Shown: piece by piece, positions 31,046 to 39,190 of the stretch
Numbering within the stretch: position 1 is the stretch's first letter
Layout: each line of letters begins with the position of its first letter
Source: Candidatus Babelota bacterium
Lineage (GTDB): Bacteria > Babelota > Babeliae > Babelales > Vermiphilaceae
Direction: 5' to 3'
Assembly: GCA_003963225.1 (NCBI GenBank)
Contig: RXKB01000026.1
Coordinates: 1-48,949 of the forward strand
Length of the DNA: 48,949 bases
Program-made: the position numbers and the translations under genes
Notes under the pieces: generated by a model
What the model was told of the DNA's origin: nothing
Seen by the model: only the letters and a program-made list of their open reading frames with translations
The model's database searches: none

Positions 31046-33280
31046 ATGGCTAAAAGACCTACACTCATCACCTCATCAACTAACTATTCCAATGTCAATG
31101 CTCTTAATCAAAACTGGCAGAGAATTGGAGAGGCATTCGATAACACTTTGTCGAGGGATGGTTCTACTCCCAATACCATGCTTGCTGACTTGGACATGAA
31201 CTCCAATGATGTCATTAATGCTGGAACCTACTATGGTCAGTCTATTAACGTAGATGAGGCTGTGGTTGGTGGTGAAGTGCTTAATGTAGCTGCGCTGACT
31301 GAGGCTATAGAAACTGCTGAAACTTCTGCTGAGAATGCCCAAGGTTATGCTAGAGCCGCCCAAGGCGATGTTGACGCTTTGGTTACTACCACTGAGGCAG
31401 GTGTTCTTGCTGTTGGAGAGAATCAGACCTTTGTTGTTGCCGCTGACAGCGCCCTGTCTCTCTATCGCCGTGACGGGTCCAGCGCCACGCTCTTGATGGC
31501 AGACTACCGCCCCAACGCCCCGCTTGTGCCGCTGCAGGCCCCGGCGGCCCCAGCCATCGTGACCGCGCAATCGGCGCTGAAATCGGGCGGCGTCCCGATG
31601 AAGATGATCCTGGGGACCAACTATACATCTGGAAATGACGGCGCTGCGATACTGAATAGTGCCATCCCAGATATTGCTGCAGAAGGTCTGATGATTATTG
31701 ATCATCATGGGATTGACATCAGATGCAATAGTCCAATTCGACCCGTCAGCGATCTTCATATGGTTGGAAACGGTAAGACAAGATTCATCAGAGCCTATGC
31801 GGCCACAGGCACAGGATCAGCCACTCTCAGCCGCTCAGATTTCAACGTGGATACCGACCGAATGAGGTTGTCGAACCTCGTATTCGACACATTGAGTCCT
31901 GATATGACGGGCGTGGGGTTGGCGTGGTGGGGTGCTGATGTCGTCATAGATCGGGTAAGGGTGCTGAATTTTTATTCTGGTCAAGGGATGTCATTCGGCG
32001 GCGACAGATTCCGCATTCTTCACAGTGAGTTCTACACCACGTCAAACAGCACAGGCACGGGACCGCTTCGGTGTCTGGGCGGCAAGGATGGCTTGGCTAT
32101 TGGAATCCTGACTCGTGGCGGCGATGATGGTGGTATGCAACTGGTTCCGGTATCAGGGGTATCCACGGCAAAAAGGTATGGCCAGTCGATTATTAATTGT
32201 TGGCAGATCGGCGGACAGGTTATTTCATCGAGTGCCAAAATGCTTGTTGCTGCCATTGCAACAAGTCAGGGAGGAACAAACTCTTTCCCCGGCGTTATCA
32301 AGGACAGTGGGTGGATCGGTGTGACGGGTCTGGGGACAAACCGTGTAATCGTTGTTGAAAACACAGAGGGCGATGGGACAATTCCAAAACAGATCGACGG
32401 CATTGTGGCATCAAACATTGTCGCGTATGGTAGTTTGTCTCCGGCGTCGAAAGTGGAAATCGGCTCAAGCATCCTGAGTGACATAAACAACGGCATCGGT
32501 AGAGTAACCTTCAACAACGTAGTCCATAGAGATATTGCAGCCGATTTCGGGCTGGATATTAACGCGCAAGGAGCCACTGTTGTTCTAAACGGATGCGTCA
32601 TGCAGGGCGAGAGAAATGCCATGCGAGTGCGGGCTGATAATGTCAGCATTGATGTGTCCGGGTCATGCGAGTTTCACGCGGCCAGTGCAGGTGATACTGA
32701 GTCAGATTCCCACGTGATCAACTGCACGGCTACTGCCACAAATATGAGATTGCGGTTGGTCGGGAAAACAGAGATCAGCGGCATACCAACCGGAAGATCA
32801 GGTATTTCTGTCAGCGGCTCTGGGGCTGTGATGTCTGTTGACGATCTCGTGGCAAACAAGGCGAGCGGCGCTACTGGCACAAATGCTATCACCAGTAATG
32901 CCAACCCTACCTTTAAGATCGGCTATGTCACCGGAACCTCCGATAACATTACAACCTTTGGGTCTGGGAAAATCTACAAATCGAATAGCCCGGCGGTGAT
33001 TAATGCTGCTGTAACGAACCAATCAATTACCTACCTAGATAAAGGCCCTGTCCTTGTGTCTACGGGAACGATGGCGGCCACAAGAACATGGAGTATGTCT
33101 GCTGCGGGGGCGGTGAGCGGTATGCTGTGGAAGATAACGCGCACGGGCGTATCTGGGGATTTGACGCTTAATGACGTGAGTAGCAGCACCACATTGACTA
33201 CTCTATCCCCGGGTGAATGGGCAGAGTTTGTGTTTGACGGAACAAACTGGGTAATGATCCAGAGAGGATCGCTCACATAA
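31046..33280 (+). CDS. Tail fibre/tailspike 1
   Basis: 744 aa. The N-terminal ~95 residues are an anchor domain shared with the second fibre (FDNTLSRDGSTPN, then NDVINAGTYYGQS), followed by a short helical linker (EAIETAETSAENAQG) and a long Gly/Val/Asn-rich beta-helix-like body typical of tailspikes. From ~31440 composition and codon use change to GC-rich, so the receptor-binding part was probably acquired by exchange. Depolymerase activity is possible but no catalytic residues can be assigned. Confidence 0.75.
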   Translation: MAKRPTLITSSTNYSNVNALNQNWQRIGEAFDNTLSRDGSTPNTMLADLDMNSNDVINAGTYYGQSINVDEAVVGGEVLNVAALTEAIETAETSAENAQGYARAAQGDVDALVTTTEAGVLAVGENQTFVVAADSALSLYRRDGSSATLLMADYRPNAPLVPLQAPAAPAIVTAQSALKSGGVPMKMILGTNYTSGNDGAAILNSAIPDIAAEGLMIIDHHGIDIRCNSPIRPVSDLHMVGNGKTRFIRAYAATGTGSATLSRSDFNVDTDRMRLSNLVFDTLSPDMTGVGLAWWGADVVIDRVRVLNFYSGQGMSFGGDRFRILHSEFYTTSNSTGTGPLRCLGGKDGLAIGILTRGGDDGGMQLVPVSGVSTAKRYGQSIINCWQIGGQVISSSAKMLVAAIATSQGGTNSFPGVIKDSGWIGVTGLGTNRVIVVENTEGDGTIPKQIDGIVASNIVAYGSLSPASKVEIGSSILSDINNGIGRVTFNNVVHRDIAADFGLDINAQGATVVLNGCVMQGERNAMRVRADNVSIDVSGSCEFHAASAGDTESDSHVINCTATATNMRLRLVGKTEISGIPTGRSGISVSGSGAVMSVDDLVANKASGATGTNAITSNANPTFKIGYVTGTSDNITTFGSGKIYKSNSPAVINAAVTNQSITYLDKGPVLVSTGTMAATRTWSMSAAGAVSGMLWKITRTGVSGDLTLNDVSSSTTLTTLSPGEWAEFVFDGTNWVMIQRGSLT

Positions 33281-33435
33281 TTGCGCTGGCCAATACTGCC
33301 CTTCGTCTGGGTGGCCGGGCGGCTGGCACTCTGCCCTTCTCGGGTCATCTGCACGGGGCCGAAGTGATCGTGGGGGCAATGACGGCAGACGAAATCACAG
33401 CAGTAGTTGCTAGACTTTCTGATCTTCAATCTTAA
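33281..33435 (+). pseudogene. Remnant of a LamG-like tail protein C-terminus
   Basis: Directly after fibre 1, a stop-free frame without a start encodes LRLGGRAAGTLPFSGHLHGA and then ADEITAVVARLSDLQS, ending at TAA 33433-33435. This looks like the end of a jelly-roll domain, comparable to the end of gene 30118-31032. It is GC-rich in its first part and is best explained as a fossil of an earlier distal module left when fibre 1 was replaced. Confidence 0.55.
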
Positions 33436-33447
33436 TAGGAGAATAAA

Positions 33448-35397
33448 ATGACTAAACGCCCTACACTAACTGATCTGAACTCCCTAACCAACTCTAGTGC
33501 TATCAATGCAATCAATGAGAATTGGGATGCTATCCAAGAGGCATTTGACAATACCTTGTCTCTTGATGGTAGCACTCCTAATGCTCTTAATGCTGACCTA
33601 GATTTAGACTCTAACGATATTATTAACGTTGGAACTTACTACGGTCAGTCCCTTAATGTCAATGAAGCTACCATCGGTGGTGAGACTTTAAATGCGGCAG
33701 CATTGTCTAGTGTCGCAGCACTGGCTGAGGCTATCGAGTCTACTGAGAACGCTGCTGAGGCTGCTCAGGGTCATGCCGCTTTGGCCATGGCTGCGGCTTC
33801 TTCCTTATCAGATGTCAGCAATTGGAGTGCCAGACCTTCTGAACCAATCCATTCTGGCTTGAAGTTTGAACAAGATGGAACGTGGTTATCACCTGATTGG
33901 ATTATAATGGTAGCGGCAGGACAGTCTAACTCTCTAGGTAATGCTAATGCCACTACAGGTGGCAAGACTGGTGAGGCTACTGGTAATGTCTGGGCATGGG
34001 ACGGTTCTGATATTGTTGAGGCAACTCTTGGTGCAGCACCATTCCGAACCGATGTTGGCACACCAAACAATACAGCCTTCCATGCTGCACACAAAATCAG
34101 TGCAGAGCTAAATAGGCCTGTTCTGATTATCCTGCACTCTGTAGCTGGATCGGCTATCGGGACGTGGCTTCCTCCGTATTCTGGTAACAGTAACGTTGCA
34201 GGAACTAACTGGACTGGACTGAATGACGAAATCTCAGATGCCATGACTGCGGCTTCTGTTCCATGTTGGGGTAAGTCTACTGTTGATCTGGTATTGTGGC
34301 AACAGGGTGAGGCAGAGTACGCTCTTTCTCCACTCTATACTTTATCTAATAACCGCTATCCTGCTCTTCTGTCTGGCATGTATTCAGCCAGTTGGGCTGA
34401 ACCAAATATGCAGGTTATCGTAGGTGAATGTCTGCCACAAGCCTCTGGTGGGACTGCCTATCAGGTTAATGAGGAGTGGGCTAAACTCGCTGGTGGTGGT
34501 GCGTGGCCAAGACTTGCGGTTGCTACCGGCAGAGATTTAACTACCACTGGTTCTGATGTTGGGCAGATTGTCCACTATTCTGGTGCAAGTCTTCAGGAGA
34601 TGGGCAACCGTATGGCTGACATCTTTTTACGTCGAGCTATCGGAACCGCACCTCAGGCTCAGTATGAAGCCTCTGACGCAACAGGGTCAATGATCTGGAA
34701 AGGTAAGCTCTATGCCAGATTGATCGACATGACCTTTGATCCTTCTAATACCTACAATCAACCTGTAACTGTCCCGACCCCACATACTGATGTTCCTGTG
34801 GTATTTGAGCTTGATGGAACTAGAAGTGAAGTTGTTTCAACTGGCTCCGGTAGTGGGAACTCTGTGCTAACTCTGACCGGCTCTAGTCCGTCTAGATTGG
34901 TAATTTGGTATCCTGCTGATGCTATGAGAGATGAACCTCCGGGTATCTCAATCAATAAATCGGCGGGAGAGGGAACACTCAGGTCTTTCCAAATTGCTCC
35001 ATCTGCCAATCTTGCAAGTCTGTTTCTTGCTGGTCATGCTGGCCTAATGCACTCTGTAAATCCAGCTAATTGGCCCAGAAGTATGACTACCTTCCGTATC
35101 AATGGTTCTCCATTAATTCGCTTTGATCGTTTCGTGGCTGCTGACCTTCCAACTGGAATGTTGACTTTAACGTTTACAAGCACCACTCCTGTACCTCAGG
35201 TAATTAGAGACGCTATTTCTGCGGAGAATACTGCTAGAGGTAGTACAATTACCACAGTAAGTTATGGGACTAGCTACGGTGTTGCAGTTGCTGTCCCCGG
35301 CCCATATGCTGACGATACTGCCGCTGCTGCTGCGAATGTAGCTGTTGGTGATCTTTACCGTAAGACCGGTGGAACTGTAGCTTGGCGTGTGTCCTAA
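33448..35397 (+). CDS. Tail fibre 2 with SGNH/SASA esterase-like domain
   Basis: 649 aa. The N-terminal anchor (~100 residues) is clearly paralogous to that of fibre 1. From about residue 150: MVAAGQSNSLGNANA, a GQSN block of the SASA/SGNH esterase family with the nucleophile Ser, then LWQQGEAEYALS, with a possible VHYSGASLQEMG block III further on. Such domains remove O-acetyl groups from surface polysaccharide. The C-terminal ~200 residues are beta-rich. The ribosome site is AGGAG. Base composition is phage-like throughout, unlike fibre 1. Confidence 0.8.
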   Translation: MTKRPTLTDLNSLTNSSAINAINENWDAIQEAFDNTLSLDGSTPNALNADLDLDSNDIINVGTYYGQSLNVNEATIGGETLNAAALSSVAALAEAIESTENAAEAAQGHAALAMAAASSLSDVSNWSARPSEPIHSGLKFEQDGTWLSPDWIIMVAAGQSNSLGNANATTGGKTGEATGNVWAWDGSDIVEATLGAAPFRTDVGTPNNTAFHAAHKISAELNRPVLIILHSVAGSAIGTWLPPYSGNSNVAGTNWTGLNDEISDAMTAASVPCWGKSTVDLVLWQQGEAEYALSPLYTLSNNRYPALLSGMYSASWAEPNMQVIVGECLPQASGGTAYQVNEEWAKLAGGGAWPRLAVATGRDLTTTGSDVGQIVHYSGASLQEMGNRMADIFLRRAIGTAPQAQYEASDATGSMIWKGKLYARLIDMTFDPSNTYNQPVTVPTPHTDVPVVFELDGTRSEVVSTGSGSGNSVLTLTGSSPSRLVIWYPADAMRDEPPGISINKSAGEGTLRSFQIAPSANLASLFLAGHAGLMHSVNPANWPRSMTTFRINGSPLIRFDRFVAADLPTGMLTLTFTSTTPVPQVIRDAISAENTARGSTITTVSYGTSYGVAVAVPGPYADDTAAAAANVAVGDLYRKTGGTVAWRVS

Positions 35398-35411
35398 GAT
35401 ACCTAGAAAGA

Positions 35412-35439
35412 AAGGGGACTACCGAAAGGCAATCCCCTT
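35412..35439. terminator. Bidirectional terminator between convergent arms
   Basis: AAGGGGA (35412-35418) pairs with TCCCCTT (35433-35439), enclosing an inner CC-GAAA-GG tetraloop. On the minus strand the stem is followed by TCTTTCT; on the plus strand by a weaker T-rich stretch. It lies 15 bases after the last fibre gene and before the end of the leftward operon. Confidence 0.65.
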
Positions 35440-35526
35440 AGCTTCTTTATGTTTTACTCCAAGAGATACACTGGTAATCTACTTCAGGAACGGCCAGACC
35501 TTGTTGAGAGATGTTGTTACTGTTCC

Positions 35527-35730
35527 TTACAATTGTAGCCTCAGCAGCCTCTTAGCCCTAGATTTAATTTGTTTATAGATATAACTAACTGGGTCTAGGC
35601 TACGAAGCTCCTTTTGTCTAGCTCTCTGTTCCTCTCCCCTCTTTAAATACTTAGCCTTGTCTCTAGCTTGGTATTTTTTAGGAAAATCTATTCGTCCTTG
35701 CCTGTGGTATTCTGCGGTTCTGCTTCCCAT
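35527..35730 (-). pseudogene. Truncated HNH homing endonuclease remnant
   Basis: 67 codons matching only the N-terminal part of the HNH proteins at 40083 and 42804: a basic helical region (KYQARDKAKYLKRGEEQRAR) then IKSRAKRL, where the intact proteins continue GVAFDL. Here the frame runs RAKRLLRLQL and stops, and the HNH core is absent in all frames downstream. A decayed homing gene at the end of the operon. Confidence 0.6.
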
Positions 35731-35972
35731 TTCTCCATCATTTCTATTAAAATTTCAATATAATGTTTAGCCTTGTGTAAGTCTTGTAGCCCACCCTTCT
35801 GCTTATAACGACATAAATACTTCACGGCGTTGCCCTCACAGAAGCCAAGATCATTCTCCATGATAAACTCTACCGGCTGAATCTTCATGGTTTTGTAGTG
35901 TGAGCCACCAACCTGCTCACTTAGAGGGTTTAAGGAGGAATCCGATTGGTTCTTTTCTTTTTTCAAGCTCAT
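35688..35972 (-). CDS. DUF3310 protein (nucleotide-kinase-like, gp1.7 type)
   Basis: 94 aa. The start is set at ATG 35970-35972 (MSLKKEKNQ), with GGAGA five bases upstream; the longer frame upstream overlaps another gene. The family signature is clear: SEQVGGSHYKTMKIQPVEFI, then CEGNAVKYLCRYKQKGG and LHKAKHYIEILIE. DUF3310 proteins accompany phage nucleotide-metabolism genes; T7 gp1.7 is a nucleotide kinase with a related domain. It follows ThyX, as expected for that pathway. Confidence 0.8.
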   Translation of the reverse strand: MSLKKEKNQSDSSLNPLSEQVGGSHYKTMKIQPVEFIMENDLGFCEGNAVKYLCRYKQKGGLQDLHKAKHYIEILIEMMEKWEAEPQNTTGKDE

Positions 35973-36066
35973 AAGGTTCTCCATTTGACTTAAGCACAAG
36001 CGAGTGTCTACGGTTCTGTTCTTCAACAAGAACGGGTATTGGTTGCTGATAGTAGTCGTCATACAT
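35917..36066 (-). CDS. Hypothetical 49-aa protein
   Basis: The ATG (36064-36066) lies within the end of thyX, and the frame ends at TGA 35917-35919, overlapping the DUF3310 start. Sequence opens MYDDYYQQPIPVLVEEQ and ends EPIGFLLKPSK. Neighbour overlaps and normal composition suggest a true small gene; function not recognised. Confidence 0.55.
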   Translation of the reverse strand: MYDDYYQQPIPVLVEEQNRRHSLVLKSNGEPYELEKRKEPIGFLLKPSK

Positions 36067-36688
36067 TTACTAATGCTCTCCAACTTACAGGGAACTTCTC
36101 TTCCATCTGTTCACTGATCTGATTAGCGATAAGTCTGGTCTCTTCTTGTGTATCTGGCTTACAGCGTAGCTTACACATGTTAGCGAAAGCATCCAGACTA
36201 CCTGACCAATACCATTCGGTATACATTGATTGAGGTAGCACCATTCTAGCCATCTCAGGGGCTACATCACAAGATAATAAGTATTTGTATTCGTCTACGC
36301 AGTCTTCATAATACTTGTCTTGCCTAAAATGCCATACTTCAACTTCACCTTCAGAGCCTTGCTTCTTATCTTTAGCTCTACCCCTCCATGTGTCTGGTTT
36401 GTAGAACTCTGGAGTATCGTCTACATAGCGTCTAGAGACTTCATTCATTCTAAGGTATGCGTGTTTTTGAAGTTGTCTTGCCACAAAAATAGGCGCCTTG
36501 ATTCTGAATGTTGCGAAGCAATGACCAAAAGGTGAGTAGTGTTGGTGCTCAGCAAGATAATTAATTAGCTTCACGTCTTTCTCTAGAAGTTCCCCATCAA
36601 CAAGATGTGACTCTTTGTTAAAGGAGACTCTCGCGGCATTAACTACCGTTAGGTCTGAACCCATAGTTTCAATTAGTTTTACTTCCAT
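36059..36688 (-). CDS. thyX: Flavin-dependent thymidylate synthase ThyX
   Basis: 209 aa. Converts dUMP to dTMP with methylene-THF, FAD and NADPH. The ThyX fold signature is present: HYSPFGHCFATFRIKAPIFV, then RQLQKHAYLRMNEVSRRYVD, and a C-terminal MARMVLPQSMYTEWYWSGSL. The classical RHRx7S motif is altered: K75-H76-A77 replaces Arg-His-Arg, with the final Ser85 kept. Phage ThyX proteins often vary here. The ribosome site is GGAGAGCC. It belongs to the RNR-ThyX-DUF3310 dNTP block. Confidence 0.9.
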   Translation of the reverse strand: MEVKLIETMGSDLTVVNAARVSFNKESHLVDGELLEKDVKLINYLAEHQHYSPFGHCFATFRIKAPIFVARQLQKHAYLRMNEVSRRYVDDTPEFYKPDTWRGRAKDKKQGSEGEVEVWHFRQDKYYEDCVDEYKYLLSCDVAPEMARMVLPQSMYTEWYWSGSLDAFANMCKLRCKPDTQEETRLIANQISEQMEEKFPVSWRALVNV

Positions 36689-36860
36689 CTAGGCTCTCCA
36701 GATAATTTACAATTTTCTTTAGTTCTTCCAACGTGGCATTGTCCTTTAACCTCTTATTGATAAAATCATCAAAAGTAATACATTCGTTTCTGTAGGGATA
36801 TCTTTTCTTACGGTAAGCCTTCATATAGTCTTTTTGTTTTTGTTTATCTCTGTAAGCCAT
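36669..36860 (-). CDS. Hypothetical 63-aa basic protein
   Basis: Opens with a very basic stretch (MAYRDKQKQKDYMKAYRKKR), like the N-termini of the phage's HNH proteins but without a nuclease core, then a helical acidic C-terminus (LEELKKIVNYLESLDG). No Shine-Dalgarno sequence is seen; instead its start codon lies in the closing stem of the structured RNA at 36859-36970, so its translation may be structure-controlled. Stop overlaps the thyX start. Confidence 0.6.
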   Translation of the reverse strand: MAYRDKQKQKDYMKAYRKKRYPYRNECITFDDFINKRLKDNATLEELKKIVNYLESLDGSKTN

Positions 36861-36970
36861 TTGGGGAACCTTTCGGTCTAGTTGTTAAAGACGATCTAAA
36901 TGGGTATTGCCCTAAGGCTCAGGGTTACTTATCAACTAGTCTACTACTAACCCTTTTTCGATCCCCAAAT
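36859..36970 (-). ncRNA. Pseudoknot-capable structured RNA upstream of thyX
   Basis: Read on the minus strand: a 9-bp perfect closing stem (36962-36970 with 36859-36867); an inner 7-bp hairpin (36948-36954 with 36921-36927); and a 7-bp pairing between the loop of that hairpin (36933-36939) and a downstream strand (36878-36884), which makes a pseudoknot. A competing 10-bp pairing joins 36938-36947 to 37011-37020 in the end of the upstream gene. The closing stem contains the start codon of gene 36669-36860. It looks like a cis-regulatory RNA; no known class was recognised. Confidence 0.6.
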
Positions 36971-37003
36971 GATTCTACTGGAGTGCTTTGTTCGGGATTT
37001 ATA

Positions 37004-37267
37004 TTAATAAGTAGTAGACTCAAGGCTTAACTTTCTGCCCGGACCACAAAGTATCGGGTAGACGTTAAAAGATTCTTCCCAACCTAAATTGATGGTTGAC
37101 ATAAGGTATACATCCCCGGTCTGTGGGTCTATGACACGTTCTGTTCCATCAATTTTTAAAAACTCTTTAAAGTGTGGGCCACCAAAGAGTCTGTCGGTAA
37201 TTCTTTGTGGGTCTAGAAAATTAATTTTTGTTACACCATTTGTTGGTGGGCTGTAGGTTTTATTCAT
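37004..37267 (-). CDS. Hypothetical 87-aa protein
   Basis: ATGA overlap with the RNR stop. Sequence MNKTYSPPTNGVTKINF..., with a central IDGTERVIDPQTGDVYLMST and C-terminal PILCGPGRKLSLESTTY. Predicted beta-rich and soluble; not recognised. Its final codons contain one strand of the alternative pairing with the downstream structured RNA. The context suggests a link with nucleotide metabolism, unproven. Confidence 0.65.
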   Translation of the reverse strand: MNKTYSPPTNGVTKINFLDPQRITDRLFGGPHFKEFLKIDGTERVIDPQTGDVYLMSTINLGWEESFNVYPILCGPGRKLSLESTTY

Positions 37268-39060
37268 TCACAAGTCCTCAGTCCGGTAGCGGGGTCAAAA
37301 TAGCAAGCTCCGCCTTCCTCAATAAACTCAGTGTCTTCTTCTTCCTTTGGCTCCTCTGCTATATCCTCTACAGCAGCAGCATTAAGGATACCATAGCGTT
37401 TACCAGATGCTCTGAAGGTAGTGCAACCAGAAGCTCCACCAAGGTAAGCCTGCATGTAGACATCCTTGAACTGATCCCAAGTAACATCATCACCAACGTT
37501 ACAAGTCTTGGAGCAAGCACTATCCACAAATCTAGAGGCAGTATTCAGCACCTTAACATGGTCAAAGACAGACAACTCATTAGCAGTCTTACCTGCTACT
37601 CCAAAGACTCTGTATCCGTAGTCTTCAACTTTCTCAACCTTTGGTCCTTCAAATGTCTGGATTGTCCGCTCATATGAATGCGAAAAGACAGGCTCAATCC
37701 CGCTAGAAACGTTATCAGCACTAAGACTAATAGTGCCAGTGGGGGCCACAGAGAGTAGATGGGAGTTGCGAATACCATAGTTATGAATGTCACGCCTAAT
37801 GGTTTCAGGTAGGGATTTTGCAAAGTTAGACTCCAAATATTTGTCTGCCATGAATAGAGGGAATGGACCCTTCTCCAAAGCAAGACTGATTGACGATTGA
37901 TAGCAAGTATCTCTGATCACTGTCATAACCTCTTCAAGCCACTCTAGGAACTCAGGAGAACCGTATTCGTAGCCTAGAGCTTCACCAGCGTTAGCTACAC
38001 CAGTAACCCCTAGGCCCATCCTACGCTTGCTCTGAGCCTCTAGGCGCTGCTCTTCTAGTGGATAGACAGTACGATCAATGACGTTATCCATAGCTCTTAC
38101 TACAGGGGCGATGTCGTGCCTCAGAGCTTCGTAGTCAAACAAATAAGTACTTTCTGTACTACCCAAAACTTTACCATCTACAAGAGTAGAAGAGGTGATA
38201 AACTTTTCTTTTGTATACTTAACCAAGTTAAAGCTACCGAGAAGGCAAGCTCCGTAGGGTGGTAGTGGTTGCTCACCGCAGGGGTTAGTAGCAGCGATAG
38301 TCTCACAATACCAAAGGTTGTTCTTCTTGTTGATGGTGTCAATAAAGAGAACACCGGGTTCAGCCCAATCCCATGTGCTACGAAGGATTTCATCCCAAAG
38401 GTATCTAGCCCTGACAGTCTTGTAGCGTCTACCTTCAAACTTCAGATCAAACATCTTGTCGTTGATTACTGCGTCCATGAACTCATCAGTAATACCGACT
38501 GAGACGTTGAACTGAGTTAGGGTAGTAGAGTTGTTTTTGGCTTTGATGAACTCTTCGATGTCGGGATGATCAACCCGTAGCACCCCCATCTGTGCTCCTC
38601 TCCGATGGCCAGCAGATGCAATCGTCTTGCAAATGGCGTCGAAGATTCCCATGAAGCTAATAGGCCCGGAGCTACGACTGTCGAGACTTGCAATATGGTC
38701 TCCTCTTGGTCGTAGTGAACTAAAATCATAACCAATACCTCCACCAAGTCTCATTGTTTGGGCTGCTTCGGCAGCCTTTTCCATAATGCTGTCCATGGAA
38801 TCTTCAAGAGTTCCACTGACAAAGCAGTTGTAAGCAGTCACTTCACGAGGTGCGCCAATAGCTGCTTGTACACGACCAGCAGGGAGAAACCTCTGATTGA
38901 GCAGGATTTCCTTAAGCTGTAGATAATGTTCTTCATTATCCTTAAGAGCATCTGCAACACGAATCATTGCCTCCTTGAAGCTTTCTCCCTTACTTCGATA
39001 TTTCATTGCATGAATCTCTTCCGAGATTGGGAGAGTTGGACCATAGTTTTTAGTAGTCAA
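37264..39060 (-). CDS. nrdJ: Class II (adenosylcobalamin-dependent) ribonucleotide reductase
   Basis: 598 aa, single-subunit plan. Motifs: TAYNCFVSGTLEDSMDSI near residues 73-90, LGGGIGYDFSSLRPRG, HRRGAQMGVLRVDHPDI, NPCGEQPLPPYGACLLGSFN (about residues 257-276, the active-site Cys-Glu region), APTGTISLSADNVSSG, and a C-terminal Cys pair (ACYFDPATGLRTCE) for re-reduction. It makes deoxynucleotides using B12 rather than a metal-oxygen cofactor. The TTG start is supported by AGGAG six bases upstream. Class II rather than class I is inferred from length, architecture and lack of a small-subunit gene. Confidence 0.88.
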   Translation of the reverse strand: MTTKNYGPTLPISEEIHAMKYRSKGESFKEAMIRVADALKDNEEHYLQLKEILLNQRFLPAGRVQAAIGAPREVTAYNCFVSGTLEDSMDSIMEKAAEAAQTMRLGGGIGYDFSSLRPRGDHIASLDSRSSGPISFMGIFDAICKTIASAGHRRGAQMGVLRVDHPDIEEFIKAKNNSTTLTQFNVSVGITDEFMDAVINDKMFDLKFEGRRYKTVRARYLWDEILRSTWDWAEPGVLFIDTINKKNNLWYCETIAATNPCGEQPLPPYGACLLGSFNLVKYTKEKFITSSTLVDGKVLGSTESTYLFDYEALRHDIAPVVRAMDNVIDRTVYPLEEQRLEAQSKRRMGLGVTGVANAGEALGYEYGSPEFLEWLEEVMTVIRDTCYQSSISLALEKGPFPLFMADKYLESNFAKSLPETIRRDIHNYGIRNSHLLSVAPTGTISLSADNVSSGIEPVFSHSYERTIQTFEGPKVEKVEDYGYRVFGVAGKTANELSVFDHVKVLNTASRFVDSACSKTCNVGDDVTWDQFKDVYMQAYLGGASGCTTFRASGKRYGILNAAAVEDIAEEPKEEEDTEFIEEGGACYFDPATGLRTCE

Positions 39061-39190
39061 TTAAAACTCCTGCACCAGTTAGGATTAGATTAGTTACTGG
39101 ATTGTTGTCATTAGAACTGAAGTCTGGGACATACACAGGCTCGTCTTCCGGAAACCCCATCAGTAGGTCAATTAGTTCCTTAACGGTCAT
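39050..39190 (-). CDS. Hypothetical 46-aa acidic protein
   Basis: ATG 39188-39190 in the end of the preceding gene, TAA inside the RNR start region. Sequence MTVKELIDLLMGFPEDEPVY, ending GAGVLIDY. The opening (TVKELIDLLMGFPEDEPV) resembles short phage proteins of unknown role found near nucleotide genes. Overlaps on both sides support expression. Confidence 0.6.
   Translation of the reverse strand: MTVKELIDLLMGFPEDEPVYVPDFSSNDNNPVTNLILTGAGVLIDY

Noticed and set aside
35387..35578. 63-codon frame with GTG start after fibre 2
   Set aside because: It overlaps the terminator hairpin and the HNH remnant on the other strand, and has no good ribosome site.
36859..36970. Hammerhead ribozyme or cobalamin riboswitch
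   Set aside because: A CGAAA and a CTGA-like word occur, but the hammerhead core (CUGAUGA...GAAA) is not complete, and no B12-box was found.
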